A stretch of 64,000 nucleotides of DNA from Paralithodes platypus (GCA_032716605.1 CM064517.1:25847876-25911875); one strand, 5' to 3'; shown: positions 23,888 to 35,989, numbered from the stretch's first letter. Numbers and translations are program-made. Notes: generated from the sequence alone by a model not told the origin.

Positions 23888-25815
23888 CTTTCTGCTCCAC
23901 TCCACCCCCTCTCACCCCCTCTCACCCCCTTCCTTCACCCCTTCAACCCCCCTCCTTCAACTCACCCCCTCTCCACCCCCCTTCCTTCACCCCTCTCTCA
24001 CCCCCTTTCCTTCCACTTCACCCCCTTCTCACCCCCTTTCCTTTCACCTCCCCTCTCACCCCTCCTTCCTTCACCACCCTCTCACCCCTTTTTCTCACCC
24101 CCTTCCACCCTTCACCCCTCTCTCTCCCCTTCCTCACCCAATCTCCTCACCCCCTTCCTTCACCCCCTCTCACCCCCTTTCTTCACCCCCTCTCACCCCC
24201 TTCCTTCACCCCCCTCAGTCACCCCCTTCCTTCACCCCCTCTTCCTTCCCTCCACCCCCCCTTCACCCTCTCACCCATCTCTTCACCCCCTTCCTTCACC
24301 CCACCTCCTTCACCCACCTTCACCCCCCTTCTTTCACACCTCTCACTCACCCCTCTCACCCCTCCTCACCCCCTCACCCTTCCTCACCCTCTCACCCCCT
24401 TCCTTCACCCCCTCTCACCCACCCCCCTCCTCACCCCCTCTTCCCCCCCTCCTCACCCCCTCACTTTCACCCCCTCTCACCACCCCCTTCCTTCACCCCC
24501 CCACCCCCCCTCCCCCCCCCCCCCCCCCCACCACCCCCCCCTCACTCCCTCATTCACCCCCCTCTCACCCCCTTCCTTCACCCCCCTCTCACCCCCTCCC
24601 CCCACCCCCTTTCACCCCCCCCCTCTCCTCACCCCTCCTCTCACCCCCTCTCCTCTCACCCTCCTCCCTTCCCTTTCCCTCCCTCCACCCCCCTTCCCCC
24701 CCTCCCCCTCCCTCTCACCCCCCCCCCCTTCACCCCCCCTCTCACCCCTCACTCTCACCCCCTCCTTCACCCCACCCACTCTCACCCCTCCCCCCTTCTC
24801 CCCCCCCCTCTCACCCACCCTCACCACCACCCCCCTTCTTTCCTCCACCCCCTCCTCACCCCCCTCCTTCACCCCTCTCACCCCCCTTCCACCTCACCCC
24901 CTCTCACCCCCTTCCCCCTTCCACCCTCCTCACCCTTATCTTCCACCCTCCTCACCCCCCTCTCTCCTTCACCCCCTCCCCCTTCTCACCTCCCTCACCC
25001 ACCACCCCTCCTCACCCCCTCCTCCCTCTTCACCCCTCTCACCCCCCCCCCCTTCCTCACCCACCCCCCCCTGCTTACACCCTCCCTCACCCCCTCTCAC
25101 CCTCAACCCCTCTCAATCTCACCCCCTCCTTCACCCTCTTCCCCCCCCCCTTCTTTACCCCCCTCTCACCCCTCCTTCACCCCCCCTCACCACCCATCCT
25201 CACCCCCCCTCTCACCCCCTTCCCTTCCACCCCCTCCTCACACCCTTCCCTCCTCACCCCCTTCTCAACTCTCCCCCCCCCCCCTTCCCTCCCCTCCCCT
25301 CTCCTTTCCTCTCACCCCTCCCCTCTATCACTTCCCCCCTTCTTCTCCCCTCTCCTCTCACCTCCTCTCACTCTCAATCTCCTCCTCCCCCCCCTCCTCT
25401 CTCTGCCCTCTCACCCACTCCTCATCCCCCCCCCCCCCCCCCTCCCTTCACTACTCCTCTTCGCTCTTCACCCTCGCGCTCCCCCTCCTTTCCTCCCACT
25501 TATTTTCCCCCCTACCACTCCCCTCAACACACCCTCAATCTTACTCTCCCCCACCTTCCTGTCACCTCCTTCCCTCTCTCTCCTCGCAACTCTCTTCCCC
25601 CCCCCCCCCCCCTCCCTCTTAAACCTCCTCCCCCCACTTCATCCACTCCCACATTCCACCCACTCCCCCCTCTCATCTCAAACATCACACCCATTAACCC
25701 TTTAAACTCTCTCGCCCTCCCCACTCCCTCACCTTCCTCTCACCCCATTTCCACTCCCCACTCCCTTCTCTCCTCCCTTAATTTAACCTCACCACCTCCT
25801 TATCCTCCCTTCTTC
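23888..25815. repeat. 1.9-kb pyrimidine-rich, nearly G-free strand
   Basis: Irregular CACCCCCTCTCACCCCCTTC units with C runs up to about 20; the plus strand has almost no G across 1.9 kb. Two long Pro/Ser/His frames (683 and 608 codons) run through it and are artefacts. Family A MITE sequence follows at once (25817-25915). Confidence 0.95.
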
Positions 25816-25816
25816 T

Positions 25817-25915
25817 AAGTTACAGGCTCGCTATTGCTCGCTCAGAAAAAAATCAACATCTGAATGGGGTGAAGTGTCTTCTTATCGCCAAACTAATGAA
25901 GTGAAACAGGGAAGG
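25817..25915 (-). mobile_element. MITE, family 'A' (right part)
   Basis: GTTACAGGCTCGCTATTGCT then CGCCAAACTAATGAAGTGAA, fused to the G-free tract. Confidence 0.65.
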
Positions 25916-25975
25916 TCCAAACAATTATTGTGGTGTAAATCCCCCGTAACTGTATGCAACTCTATTGATATCTAT

Positions 25976-25977
<2 letters not shown>

Positions 25978-26059
<82 letters not shown>

Positions 26060-26389
26060 CCTCTCTCCTCTCAAATCCCTCCTCTCTCTCTCTCCTCCTC
26101 TCTACTCATTCTCCAATCTGTCCCTCTCCAGGCCTCTCTCCTCCCTTCTCGTCTCCCATCTCGTCTCTCTCTCTCTCTCTCATCCTCTCCTCCGTCTTCC
26201 TCTCCTCTCCCCATATCTCTCCCTCTGCTCTCCTCTACTCCCTCCGTCCCGCTCCTCACCATCTCCTCTCTCCCGTCACTCCTCTCTCTATCTATTCCTC
26301 TCTTTTTCTCCTCTCCTCTCCCTCCCTCCCATTCCTCATCTCTTCACTCTCGCTCTCCCTCACTCTCTCTCTCTCTCCTTCTTCCTCGC

Positions 26390-26449
<60 letters not shown>

Positions 26450-26500
26450 CCCCTCCCTCCCTCCCTCCCTCCCTCCCTCCCTCCCTCCCTCCCTTTCTCT
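25978..26500. repeat. (CT)n, TCTCC-rich and (CCCT)n tract
   Basis: Pure CT at 25978-26058, irregular C/T to 26340, CT again at 26394-26445, then CCCT repeats. Confidence 0.95.
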
Positions 26501-26776
26501 ACCCCCGTCTCCCAGCAACACACGTACAAACAGACGTAGCATAGTGTACTCTCTCTCTCTCTCATTACATTTAGTATGGATAGATTCCATGAATTTTAGG
26601 ATAAAGAAATATTCCATTGTCCTTTATAAATATATAATTGTGTTTTGTTACAAAACACATGATTGTGTAAAGCCACATTAAGGTTGCAAAACAATGAAAA
26701 GGGCAACATTTTGCACCATTATGTCTCATGGTTGCACTGCAAAATATACAATAACTTTTATAACTACCGGTGATTG

Positions 26777-26810
<34 letters not shown>

Positions 26811-27080
26811 CAAAAAATGAAAGGTTGATAGATTTGATAGGTGTAACTTTAGTGCTCACAGCTGTACCTGAGAAATACAATATTTTCACCTTCTTCAGAA
26901 TTACTATATTATGTGAATAATATTATATGAAAGTGTGAGATACTTGTAGTGTTAGGATATATTATATTATATTTGTTATAAACACGCGACAGTTGTTCAC
27001 AAATGCCAACGAAATGGTTTGCCGGTTACATCTTTATTAATGGATATATTTACATATGTGTAAATATGAGACAGACAAAT
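26501..27080. other. Non-coding; short CT and GA runs
   Basis: CT at 26550-26562 and GA at 26782-26808, otherwise AT-rich unique sequence with nothing recognised. Confidence 0.5.
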
Positions 27081-27345
27081 GCATATAGAGATAGCTTTCC
27101 GAAGCTGAATGATATCAGGAAGGATATGTGGGAATTAGAGGGTGAACACTATCTCAATCAACCCTCTGACTTCCATATACCCCTTCTAATATGAATAAAA
27201 TCGTCTAATGATGGCTAGAAAACAGAAATCGTCTAATGATGGCTAGAAAACAGAAATCGTCTAATGATGGCTAGAAAACAGAAATCGTCTAATGATGGCT
27301 AGAAAACAGAAATCGTCTAATGATGGCTAGAAAACAGAAATCATA
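27080..27345. repeat. Family 'B'-like piece with a 28-bp x5 array
   Basis: ACTATCTCAATCAACCCTCT resembles a family B loop. The right-arm word ATCGTCTAATGATGGCTAGA then recurs five times at 28-base spacing (27206-27343). Confidence 0.85.
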
Positions 27346-27850
27346 TGCACCATCGGATCTTGTACTCACTGCATAAGACAATACACTTCTAATTCAATCA
27401 TAATATTTTCCTTCCATACATCGAATCACGATATCTCATGTTTGGTAGCCATGGGGTCCTTTTCGTAAATGACCACTTGCGAGTTTCAAATTATATGGAA
27501 GTTAGAGCCGCAAACATCGCTATTAAACAGAATTGTAATACTAATGTAGGGTATTGATGGATAAACAGTGTGTTGAATTGGGTTTTATGTATTTATAGAT
27601 GCACTACAACCGTATTTTAACTGGTCATTTCGTTAAATATCGATGTTTACAGCTCCAACTTCCTTATAGACCGAAACTCTCAAGTAGTCAATTGTTCGGA
27701 TAGGAGTTACTGATCCACCCAAAGGGCCCCCTATATGACCTTGCCTATTATGAGGACACTGGTTGAGAGGGCGTTATTTTATTTAGGTATTTTATTATTT
27801 ATTTTTATTTTATAAATGTATTATTGTTAATGGTATGTGCTGTCTATATT
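27346..27850. other. Non-coding, nothing recognised
   Basis: Unique AT-rich sequence; no ORF, repeat or splice structure seen. Confidence 0.5.
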
Positions 27851-28415
27851 TATGTTTGTTTGATCCATAGACATCAATCAAACTTAAATAAAAACATCCC
27901 AATTCCCCCCCCCCCCCCATTCGAGATAGATTTGTACATTTTTCGGTAGAAAAATGTCCTAGCCGAAGGTCGGTTCCGCCTACATTGAAGGCAAGCTATC
28001 GTTCGCCAGGAAAATATCGACACCTAAATGGCACAAAAGGTCTTAATATTGACAAAGAAATGGGCGAAAATCTAAAAATGTGAAAACTAATGGTGGTAAA
28101 CATGAAGGAGAAGGGGGTTATTCAGGAAAACTAATGGTGGTAAACATGAAGGAGAAGGGGGTTATTCAGGAAAACTAATGGTGGTAAACATGAAGGAGAA
28201 GGGGGTTATTCAGGAAAACTAATGGTGGTAAACATGAAGGAGAAGGGGGTTATTCAGGAAAACTAATGGTGGTAAACATGAAGGAGAAGGGGGTTATTCA
28301 GGAAAACTAATGGTGGTAAACATGAAGGAGAAGGGGGTTATTCAGGAAAACTAATGGTGGTAAACATGAAGGAGAAGGGGGTTATTCAGGAAAATACAAC
28401 TACTTCCCCTTAAGA
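27850..28415 (-). mobile_element. Family 'A' MITE with a 44-bp x7 array
   Basis: Landmarks TTTTTCGGTAGAAAAATGTC and CCAGGAAAATATCGACACCT precede seven copies of AAAACTAATGGTGGTAAACA / TGAAGGAGAAGGGGGTTATT / CAGG (28086-28393). It ends in TTCCCCTTAA. The repeated unit is the MITE's own near-terminal segment. Confidence 0.88.
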
Positions 28416-28623
28416 GAGCCACCAAGGTCACCAAAGACTTATTCTGGAGGGGGGGTCATTGCTGCTATCATCTGTTAAGGGTCATAGTCACTGCCTCATT
28501 AATTTCATACTGGAACAAAAAGTGTAACATAATATCCAACCTGGGCTCCAGACTTGCAACCTAGATATTGACGGTTCAGGGGAGATGGCCTGCCCTTCGT
28601 TGTAAGGTTCATCCGCATATTAC

Positions 28624-28626
<3 letters not shown>

Positions 28627-28670
<44 letters not shown>
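28627..28670. repeat. (TA)n microsatellite
   Basis: About 44 bases of TA followed by ACACAGTATATGC. Confidence 0.95.
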
Positions 28671-28673
<3 letters not shown>

Positions 28674-28917
28674 TATATGCACACACTTTATATTAGAAAT
28701 CCGCTTTAGCCTATGTCAAAGTACATTTAGTGAAGGATATTTTTCATATTTTTGGTTTAATTTTCCAAATGATATTTAGAAAATTAAACACAAAATTAAG
28801 CTATTCATTATATAATCATGAATCATGAAATAAAAAGAAAATACGTAAATTAGTAGAATTAATAGAACAGCTTAGGCGTCATAATAAAACTAATGTTCTG
28901 AAGGCATTGCATCATAT

Positions 28918-29135
28918 TTAGTAGCCAAATATAACAGCCATCCCCCAGGCGAGGAGGAGGGGGGCTAGTGGGGAGATGCTCGTCCCCTCATTGCTCTCCT
29001 CCTTCTCAACATTGTCACAACATTCGTCGGTGTTGCACTTTTCGTTGTTGCAGAAACAGTCGTCCTCAGCGTTGTCGTTTCGGTAACAGCCGCCCTTCTT
29101 GAAGAACCGGTAACACCTCTTGATCATGAACTCCT
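28918..29135 (-). CDS. Gene B exon 3 (Ly6 C-terminal half and GPI signal)
   Basis: Acceptor TTTTCCCCCTACAG is followed by 218 bases ending in TAA at 28918-28920. The exon holds seven cysteines, including the FCNNEKCN box and a CC pair four residues later, then a hydrophobic terminus. A second copy of its acceptor region lies at about 29555-29600, on the far side of a short-unit array. Confidence 0.85.
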
Positions 29136-30925
29136 CTGTAGGGGGAAAAGGAAGGGAGAGTTAGACGTATCGTATTGTAGCATCGTATAGTATTGTAGCG
29201 TATTGTAGCATCGTATCGTATTGTATTGTAGCATCGTGTCATATTGTAGCATCGTGTCATATTGTAGCATCGTATCGTATTGTAGCATCGTATCGTATTT
29301 AAGCATCACATAACATTGTATCGTATTGTAGCATCGTATCGTATTGTAGCATCATATAGTATTGTAGCATCATAACGTACTGTAGCATCATATCCTATTG
29401 TAGCATCGTATAGTATTGTAGCATCGTATCGTATTGTATCATCTTATCATATTGTAGCATCATATAGCATCGTATCGTATTGTAGCATCATATAACATCG
29501 TATAGTATTGTAGCATCGTATCGTATATTGTAGCATCGTATCGTATCGTAGCATTGTTTATGAACTTCTCTGTAGGGTGAGAAGGGAGGGAGAGTTTCAC
29601 AGGAGGGCTTGTATCTGATACTATACTCTATGTCACAGGAGAAAAGAAATTCCCGTTTGGCAACCGTCTTCCAACCTGTTCGATTATGTGCATTCTTGTA
29701 ATGAATAGCTAAATGATATACAATGATGCTAAAGACAACAGACTTCATTGTAAAACAGTAAACAATAAATTGTATTTGCCATTATTCTAAACACAAACCT
29801 AAATGTAACATATGTATTAGCCGTCAGCTGATGAAATACATGGTTGTGGCCGAGTGTAGGGAACGAAACAGTGGCGGAGTAAGCAGCGGAGGAAAGAGGA
29901 GGGTGTTAGATAATATATCATATTTCTCCCATATAAAGCAATGATGTTATGTCACATGGGTATAGGTTTGCAGTACTAGGCACATGTGAACAATGAGCAC
30001 CCTGAACGTAGGTATAAAGGAACATTATTGTAGTTAAAATGTAGAGAATATACAAGAAAAATGTCAAGGGAGGGAAAGGGGAGGAAGGGGGGAGGGTGTT
30101 AGATAATATTTATACCATATATCTCCTATATAAAGCAATATTGTTATGTTACATGCATATAGGTTTGCAGCACTATCCACTTGTGAACAATGAGCACCCT
30201 CGATTTTATACAGTGCACCACCTCTCATCTTTTAAGCCAGTGTCACACGAGCGACTTTTCCGTCAACCTTTACGGGCAATTGTAGTCTGACAGTTTTAAA
30301 ATATAACTAGCAAACATAATCTACCTTCGATCTAGTTTCCGATTCCAATGCGAAAGAGCCTCAAAATGGTACGAGAAAAAAAAAATTGCTCATTGAAAAT
30401 TGCCGGAAAATGCGTTCGTGTGACACCACCTTAAGGGGGTAGCACTCGCTTGTTCTGGATCACCTTCTCCCTCATGTTTAGCATATTAGTTTTGAGGTTT
30501 TAAGACGTTCATTCCATTAGTTTGGCGATTTTGATACCTTTTGCCTCATTTGTTTGTCAATATTAAGACCTTTCGTGCCCTTTAGGTGTCGATTTTTTCC
30601 TAGCGAGCGACAGCGAGCCTCTAATTTTAGAAGGAATTGGCCTTGGGCCGGGACATTTTTCTACCGAAAAATTTACAAATTTATCTTGAGAGGGGGTCTA
30701 GGGGTGTTTTTCTAAGCTTGATGGATGTCTATCAAGGAAACTCAAAAATATATAAATAAATAAATATATAAACCAAAAACCAAGCACTAACTAACCCCCT
30801 TACTATGAACTCCTGATTCTTTGGGTGGTTCTGGAATTGACAACTGACCGATATTTTTTACATAAGTTTTGATTTAGTTGAGCCAAACCAGATTATTTGA
30901 AATAGCTGAATTCCAAACGAGAGAG

Positions 30926-30960
<35 letters not shown>

Positions 30961-31657
30961 ATTATAAGGGTTTAACATTATCTGGTCTGACGTCTTGTGG
31001 GTTATTATAATATTTTGCTTAATTGCTGTGAGGATTTTTCTTGCTTTTGTCATTTTCGAACAATGTATTTTAGTTTGTCCCCTAGGCTAACAAAAATGCT
31101 TTTCCAAACTTCATTCAAACTAAATAATGCCAACCCTGACCCCCTTCAAGCTAAATTTGAACATTTTCCGAAAGAAAAATGTCCCGCCCGTAGCCGAATA
31201 CTTCTAAGTTACAGGCTCGCTATTGCCCAGCCATAAAATAACAACACTTGAATTGGGTGAAGCGTCTTATTATCACTAAACTGATGGGGTGAAGCATCTT
31301 ATTATCGCTAAACTAAACTGATGGGGTGAAGCATCTTATTATCGCTAAACTAATGGGGTGAAATATCTTAAAATCTGTGTGGGACCAAATAGGGTTAGGG
31401 GTGAACTTACTGGAGCGATGTTCCTTCATATGGCAGCTCCCCCCGCAGATCTCATTGGTCATTGTCACATTTTCCCGGCACTCGTTGCCCTCCGACTGGC
31501 ACACGAAGCACACAACGCTCTCGCCTTTCACGGGTTAAGAGTACGGTAGTTAGTAGTGGAATTATTATTATTGTTAGCATTATTATCATTGTCATTATTT
31601 GTATTATTATTATTATTATTATTGTTGTTATTTATTTAATACTATCAGTTATATTAT

Positions 31658-31696
<39 letters not shown>

Positions 31697-32233
31697 TTTA
31701 TATATTTTATATTATTTTTTCCCAGCCCTCTAAAGATAGCCTGTATTTCTTTTGAGTGGACTGGTTTGCAATATATAACATTATGCTGTAGTGACTATAA
31801 CTTAAATACATTATACTGTAGTGCCTATAACTTAAATATATTATACTGTAGTGACTATAACTTAAATACATTATACTGTAGTGCCTATAACTTAAATATA
31901 TTATACTGTAGTGACTATAACTTAAATGCATTATACTGTAGTGCCTATAACTTAAATATATTATACTGTAGTGACTATAACTTAAATGCATTATACTGTA
32001 GTGCCTATAACTTAAATATATTATACTGTAGTGACTATAACTTAAATACATTAGACTGTAGTGCCTATAACTTAAATATATTATACTGTAGTGACTATAT
32101 TACCTTAATACATTATACTGTAGTGCCTATATTACCTTAATACATTATACTGTAGTGCCTATATTAACTTACTCAAGTGTATGTAAGCCATCATGACCAC
32201 CACCACCCCCGTAACCGTCACTAATCGCTTCAT
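28918..32233 (-). CDS. Gene B: Ly6/uPAR three-finger protein, GPI-anchored (3 coding exons)
   Basis: Exons 32233-32173, 31524-31411 and 29135-28918 on the minus strand join through two phase-1 introns into a complete 130-aa protein. Exon 1 is a signal peptide (MKRLVTVTGVVVVMMAYIHL). Exon 2 gives the first half of the Ly6 fold: CFVC, NEC, an N-glycosylation site NVT, and ICGGSC. Exon 3 gives RCYRFFKKGGCYRND and the closing box DCFCNNEKCN, an acidic spacer with an extra CC pair, and a hydrophobic tail (PLAPLLLAWGMAVIFGY) consistent with a GPI signal. Exon sizes and phases mirror Gene A, supporting a tandem duplication. The role is probably extracellular and membrane-tethered; no ligand can be inferred. 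The acceptor of exon 2 (AACCCGTGAAAG) is poor in pyrimidines, so that junction is the least certain. Confidence 0.82.
29160..29600. repeat. Short-unit array (GTATTGTAGCATC) beside Gene B exon 3
   Basis: About 25 degenerate units of 13-20 bases. It is bracketed by the real acceptor (AACTCCTCTGTAGGGGG, then GGAAGGGAGAGTT, at 29130-29162) and a second copy of the same sequence (AACTTCTCTGTAGGGTGA, then AGGGAGGGAGAGTT, at 29563-29597). Confidence 0.85.
29601..30429. other. Gene B intron 2, duplicated segment
   Basis: 29895-29995 and 30085-30200 are similar: AGGGTGTTAGATAATAT, ATATCTCC-ATATAAAGCAAT, TAGGTTTGCAG, GTGAACAATGAGCACCCT. No gene. 30225-30430 carries the ends of a hairpin-like unit (GTCACACGAGCGACTTTTCC against TGCGTTCGTGTGACA). 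Confidence 0.65.
30430..30800 (+). mobile_element. MITE, family 'A'
   Basis: TTAAGGGGGTAGC at the left; GACCTTTCGTGCCCTTTAGG, AGCGAGCGACAGCGAGCCTC, TTTTTCTACCGAAAAATTTA; 3' terminus diverged. Confidence 0.75.
31010..31375 (-). mobile_element. Family 'A' MITE with a 34-39-bp x3 array
   Basis: CAAGCTAAATTTGAACATTT and TACAGGCTCGCTATTGCC precede three copies of GGGTGAAGCATCTTATTATC-GCTAAACTAA (31250-31365). Confidence 0.75.
31411..31524 (-). CDS. Gene B exon 2 (first half of Ly6 domain)
   Basis: The exon is 114 bp, starting after AAAG at 31525 and ending before GTAAGT at 31410. It encodes ESVVCFVCQSEGNEC, the sequon NVT and EICGGSCHMKEHRS. Phase 1 at both ends fits exons 1 and 3. Confidence 0.8.
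31560..31696. repeat. ATT and GATA microsatellites in Gene B intron 1
   Basis: ATT-rich 31560-31625; GATA about nine copies at 31660-31695. Confidence 0.95.
31775..32171. repeat. 30-bp minisatellite reaching the Gene B exon 1 donor
   Basis: About 13 units of GACTATAACTTAAATACATT-ATACTGTAGT. GACTA and GCCTA versions mostly alternate, giving a 60-base higher-order unit. The last unit overlaps the intron start (GTAAGTTAATATAGGCACTA on the minus strand). Confidence 0.95.
32173..32233 (-). CDS. Gene B exon 1, coding part (signal peptide)
   Basis: ATG is at 32233-32231. The exon has 20 codons plus one base, then donor GTAAGT at 32172. An acceptor-like TGTTGTATTTCAG ends at 32284, so a 50-base leader in the same exon is likely (32283-32173). 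A 30-bp minisatellite begins within about 10 bases of the donor. Confidence 0.78.
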
Positions 32234-32235
32234 CC

Positions 32236-32460
32236 CGGACACCACACAACCTCCACACACTCGGGAAAATCGGCTGGCGGTCGCTGAAATACAACATAAT
32301 AAGATACAGCACCAGGCAACCTTCACACACTCGGGTAAAATCGGCTGACGGTAACTGAAATACAACATAATAGGTTAGAATCATATATTGATTGTTTACA
32401 TTGGCAGTCAGGTAACCTTCACTCGCTGGGAAAAATCGGCTGGCGATAGCTAAAATAAAT
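32236..32460. repeat. Three units carrying a splice-acceptor-like segment upstream of Gene B ATG
   Basis: On the minus strand each unit has TGTTGTATTTCAG (or ATTTATTTTAG), then C-R-CCGCCAGCCGATTTT and CGAGTGTGTGGAGGTTG. Acceptor AGs fall near 32284, 32356 and 32448. The one nearest the ATG gives a 50-base leader. Confidence 0.75.
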
Positions 32461-33170
32461 CAAAATAGGATAGATTCAAAATTATTATTAATATACTTTC
32501 TATTTATTATTTATTTATTTATTTATGTATGTTTGCCTTTGTTACACCTAGAGTGCTATACTAAGCTGTCTGAAATTATCTGGCCCTAGTGGAATAAAAT
32601 TAATAAATATTTAAATGTTATTGATTTTGCAACTGTGTTATATAATAGCTATATTATTATAAAGGCACAACAGTTGGTGTTGTTTTGTTTTCTTTTTGTT
32701 TACAGTTATTATAATGTAAAACTTGCAAAATAAACAAACTATAACTGGGACGATACACGATAAATGCAAAAGAACTAATCAAAATCGGTATGTGGAAACA
32801 ACGCTTGATAAAATATTGTTTTTAAATAAAAGAACACAATCCACCACATAGGGTGTACACAACTACATGAGCAAGTCAATTTGTTTCCCAAGTAAACTGA
32901 TCGCACATATACTGTAACAATGCACCTCGTCATGTTCAAGGAATTAGTCAATTTGGGGACTCCGGGACGTTCTGGTAAATTTTACTAAATGCTGTATGAA
33001 TAAAGAAACTACAATTTATATCAAGTTTTATATTAATCTAAATTTGCAATTTGACAAGATATCAACAAAAGTACAAAAAACATACATAGCCTAACTCACT
33101 AACGATAGTGTTATCGGGTAGGTACCTGTAAGCATAGCATGCTTCAAGTGAACCCTAACAATTACTACCC
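32461..33170. other. Upstream region of Gene B, non-coding
   Basis: AT-rich. 32740-32830 shares words with 49095-49210 (GGACGATACA, TATGTGGAAACAACGCTTGA, AAATAAAAGAACACAATCCA), so a dispersed repeat is present. No promoter is called. Confidence 0.6.
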
Positions 33171-33174
33171 TACA

Positions 33175-34968
33175 AATAATATACAAATAATATATCATAC
33201 AATACATAATATATCATACAATACATATACATAATATATCATACAATACATATACATAATATATCATACAATACATATACATAATATATCATACAATACA
33301 TAATATATCATACAATACATATACATAATATATCATACAATACATAATATATCATACAATACATATACATAATATATCATACAATACATATACATAATAT
33401 ATCATACAATACATATACATAATATATCATACAATACATATACATAATATATCATACAATACATAATATATCATACAATACATATACATAATATATCATA
33501 CAATACATAATATATCATACAATACATATACATAATATATACAATACATAATATCATACAATACATATACATAATATATCATACAATACATAATATATCA
33601 TACAATACATATACATAATATATCATACAATACATAATATATCATACAATACATATACATAATATATCATACAATACATAATATATCATACAATACATAT
33701 ACATAATATATCATACAATACATAATATATCATACAATACATAATATATCATACAATACATATACATAATATATCATACAATACATAATATATCATACAA
33801 TACATAATATATCATACAATACATATACATAATATATCATACAATACATATACATAATATATCATACAATACATATACATAATATATCATACAATACATA
33901 TACATAATATATCATACAATACATATACATAATATATCATACAATACATAATATATCATACAATACATATACATAATATATCATACAATACATAATATAT
34001 CATACAATACATATACATAATATATCATACAATACATATACATAATATATCATACAATACATATACATAATATATCATACAATACATATACATAATATAT
34101 CATACAATACATATACATAATATATCATACAATACATAATATATCATACAATACATATACATAATATATCATACAATACATAATATATCATACAATACAT
34201 ATACATAATATATCATACAATACATAATATATCATACAATACATATACATAATATATCATACAATACATAATATATCATACAATACATATACATAATATA
34301 TCATACAATACATAATATCATACAATACATATACATAATATATCATACAATACATAATATATCATACAATACATATACATAATATATCATACAATACATA
34401 ATATATCATACAATACATAATATATCATACAATACATACATAATATATCATACAATACATAATATATCATACAATACATAATATATCATACAATACATAT
34501 ACATAATATATCATACAATACATATACATAATATATCATACAATACATATACATAATATATCATACAATACATAATATATCATACAATACATGTACATAA
34601 TATATCATACAATACATAATATATCATACAATACATATACATAATATCATACAATACATAATATATCATACAATACATATACATAATATATCATACAATA
34701 CATAATATATCATACAATACATATACATAATATATCATACAATACATAATATATCATACAATACATATACATAATATATCATACAATACATAATATATCA
34801 TACAATACATAATATATCATACAATACATATACATAATATATCATACAATACATAATATATCATACAATACATATACATAATATATCATACAATACATAA
34901 TATATCATACAATACATAATATATCATACAATACATATACATAATATATCATACAATAATATACCATA
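33175..34968. repeat. AT-rich satellite of mixed 25-bp and 19-bp units
   Basis: About 1.8 kb of ATAATATATCATACAATAC with or without ATATAC. The two lengths alternate over long stretches, making a 44-base dimer. Confidence 0.97.
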
Positions 34969-35029
34969 GCTATATACAGTAATAACAAGGGCACTTAAGA
35001 TTTTTATTTTTTTATTTGTGTTCTCCAAG

Positions 35030-35165
35030 GTTTGCTCCCTAGACCACCTTCTAGCTTTAAGACCACCTTTTAGCTTTAAGACCACCTTCTAGCTTTAAGA
35101 CCACCTTCTAGCTTTAAGACCACCTTCTAGCTTTAAGACCACCTTCTAGCTTTAAGATAGAATTG
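35030..35165 (-). repeat. 19-bp x6 array inside a family 'A' MITE piece
   Basis: TTTAAGACCACCTTCTAGC repeats about six times after GGTTTGCTCCCTAGACC, the MITE's reverse-orientation word TTTCCTCCCTAGACCTCCAT. AATCCGGTTCTTCCTTAATT follows. Confidence 0.85.
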
Positions 35166-35214
35166 CAAAAAAAAATCCGGTTCTTCCTTAATTGCAGGTT
35201 TTTGTATTTGTATT

Positions 35215-35790
35215 TTTTGTTTTTAAGCTTGATGGAGGTCTAGCGAGGAAACTCCAGAATGAATTAATAAACACTGTATATACAGGTATATATATAGACC
35301 AACAACCAAGCACTACCCCTATTGCTTCAGGCGACATTGATTTTACTTCTCGCTACCACAAGCCGATTTTATGCAACTCACGACAGGCCTCCACAAATCA
35401 AGGGGCTAATGCGTGTATTCTCGGTATGTCGTTTTTTTCTGAACCCCCTTCTCCCTCATGTTTAGCCCCATTAGTTTTGTGATTTTTAAAACTAACCTAA
35501 TGGGGCAAATGTCATGACATTTGCCCCATTAGTTTGTCGATTTTAAGACCTTGTGTCCCATTTTTGTGTCAATATTAAGACCTTTCGTGCCATGTAAGTG
35601 TCAGTTTCTGGCGAGCAATAGCGAGCCTGTAATTTTGGAGGAAACATTCTTCGGCCGGTAAATTTTTTACCGAAAAATGTACAAATTAATCTCGAAGGGG
35701 GAGCTTTATGGAGGCCTAGGGAGGAAACTAAATAATAGTTTAAAACAAAACAAAAAGTAAATACACGAGACCTACCCCTTAAATTAAACA
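35215..35790 (+). mobile_element. Two nested family 'A' MITE pieces
   Basis: AAGCTTGATGGAGGTCTAGC at 35224 belongs to one copy. 35430-35790 is a second copy with TTTAGCCCCATTAGTTTTGT, CTGGCGAGCAATAGCGAGCC and GGAGGCCTAGGGAGGAAAC. Confidence 0.75.
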
Positions 35791-35989
35791 ATGGTTTCCC
35801 TTCGTAGTGCTTGATACCGAACGACTATTATGGGAATGAGTGTTGTTTACAGAGATCAGACGGATTAGTATACCCATTTCTAAAGGCAACGTAATTTTTC
35901 AAGTTATTTCGTCCATTAACAGCGCTGCGAAGGGAGAGAATTGTTCAGGTATGGAAGCGGAAGACTGAATATCGATTTATCCCATAGTT

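Noticed and set aside
23767..25818. 683- and 608-codon proline/serine-rich ORFs
   Set aside because: Explained by the G-free C/T tract; no domain, splice site or start context.
27206..28393. CRISPR-like regularly spaced repeats
   Set aside because: There are no unique spacers between units, the arrays sit inside MITEs and the genome is eukaryotic.
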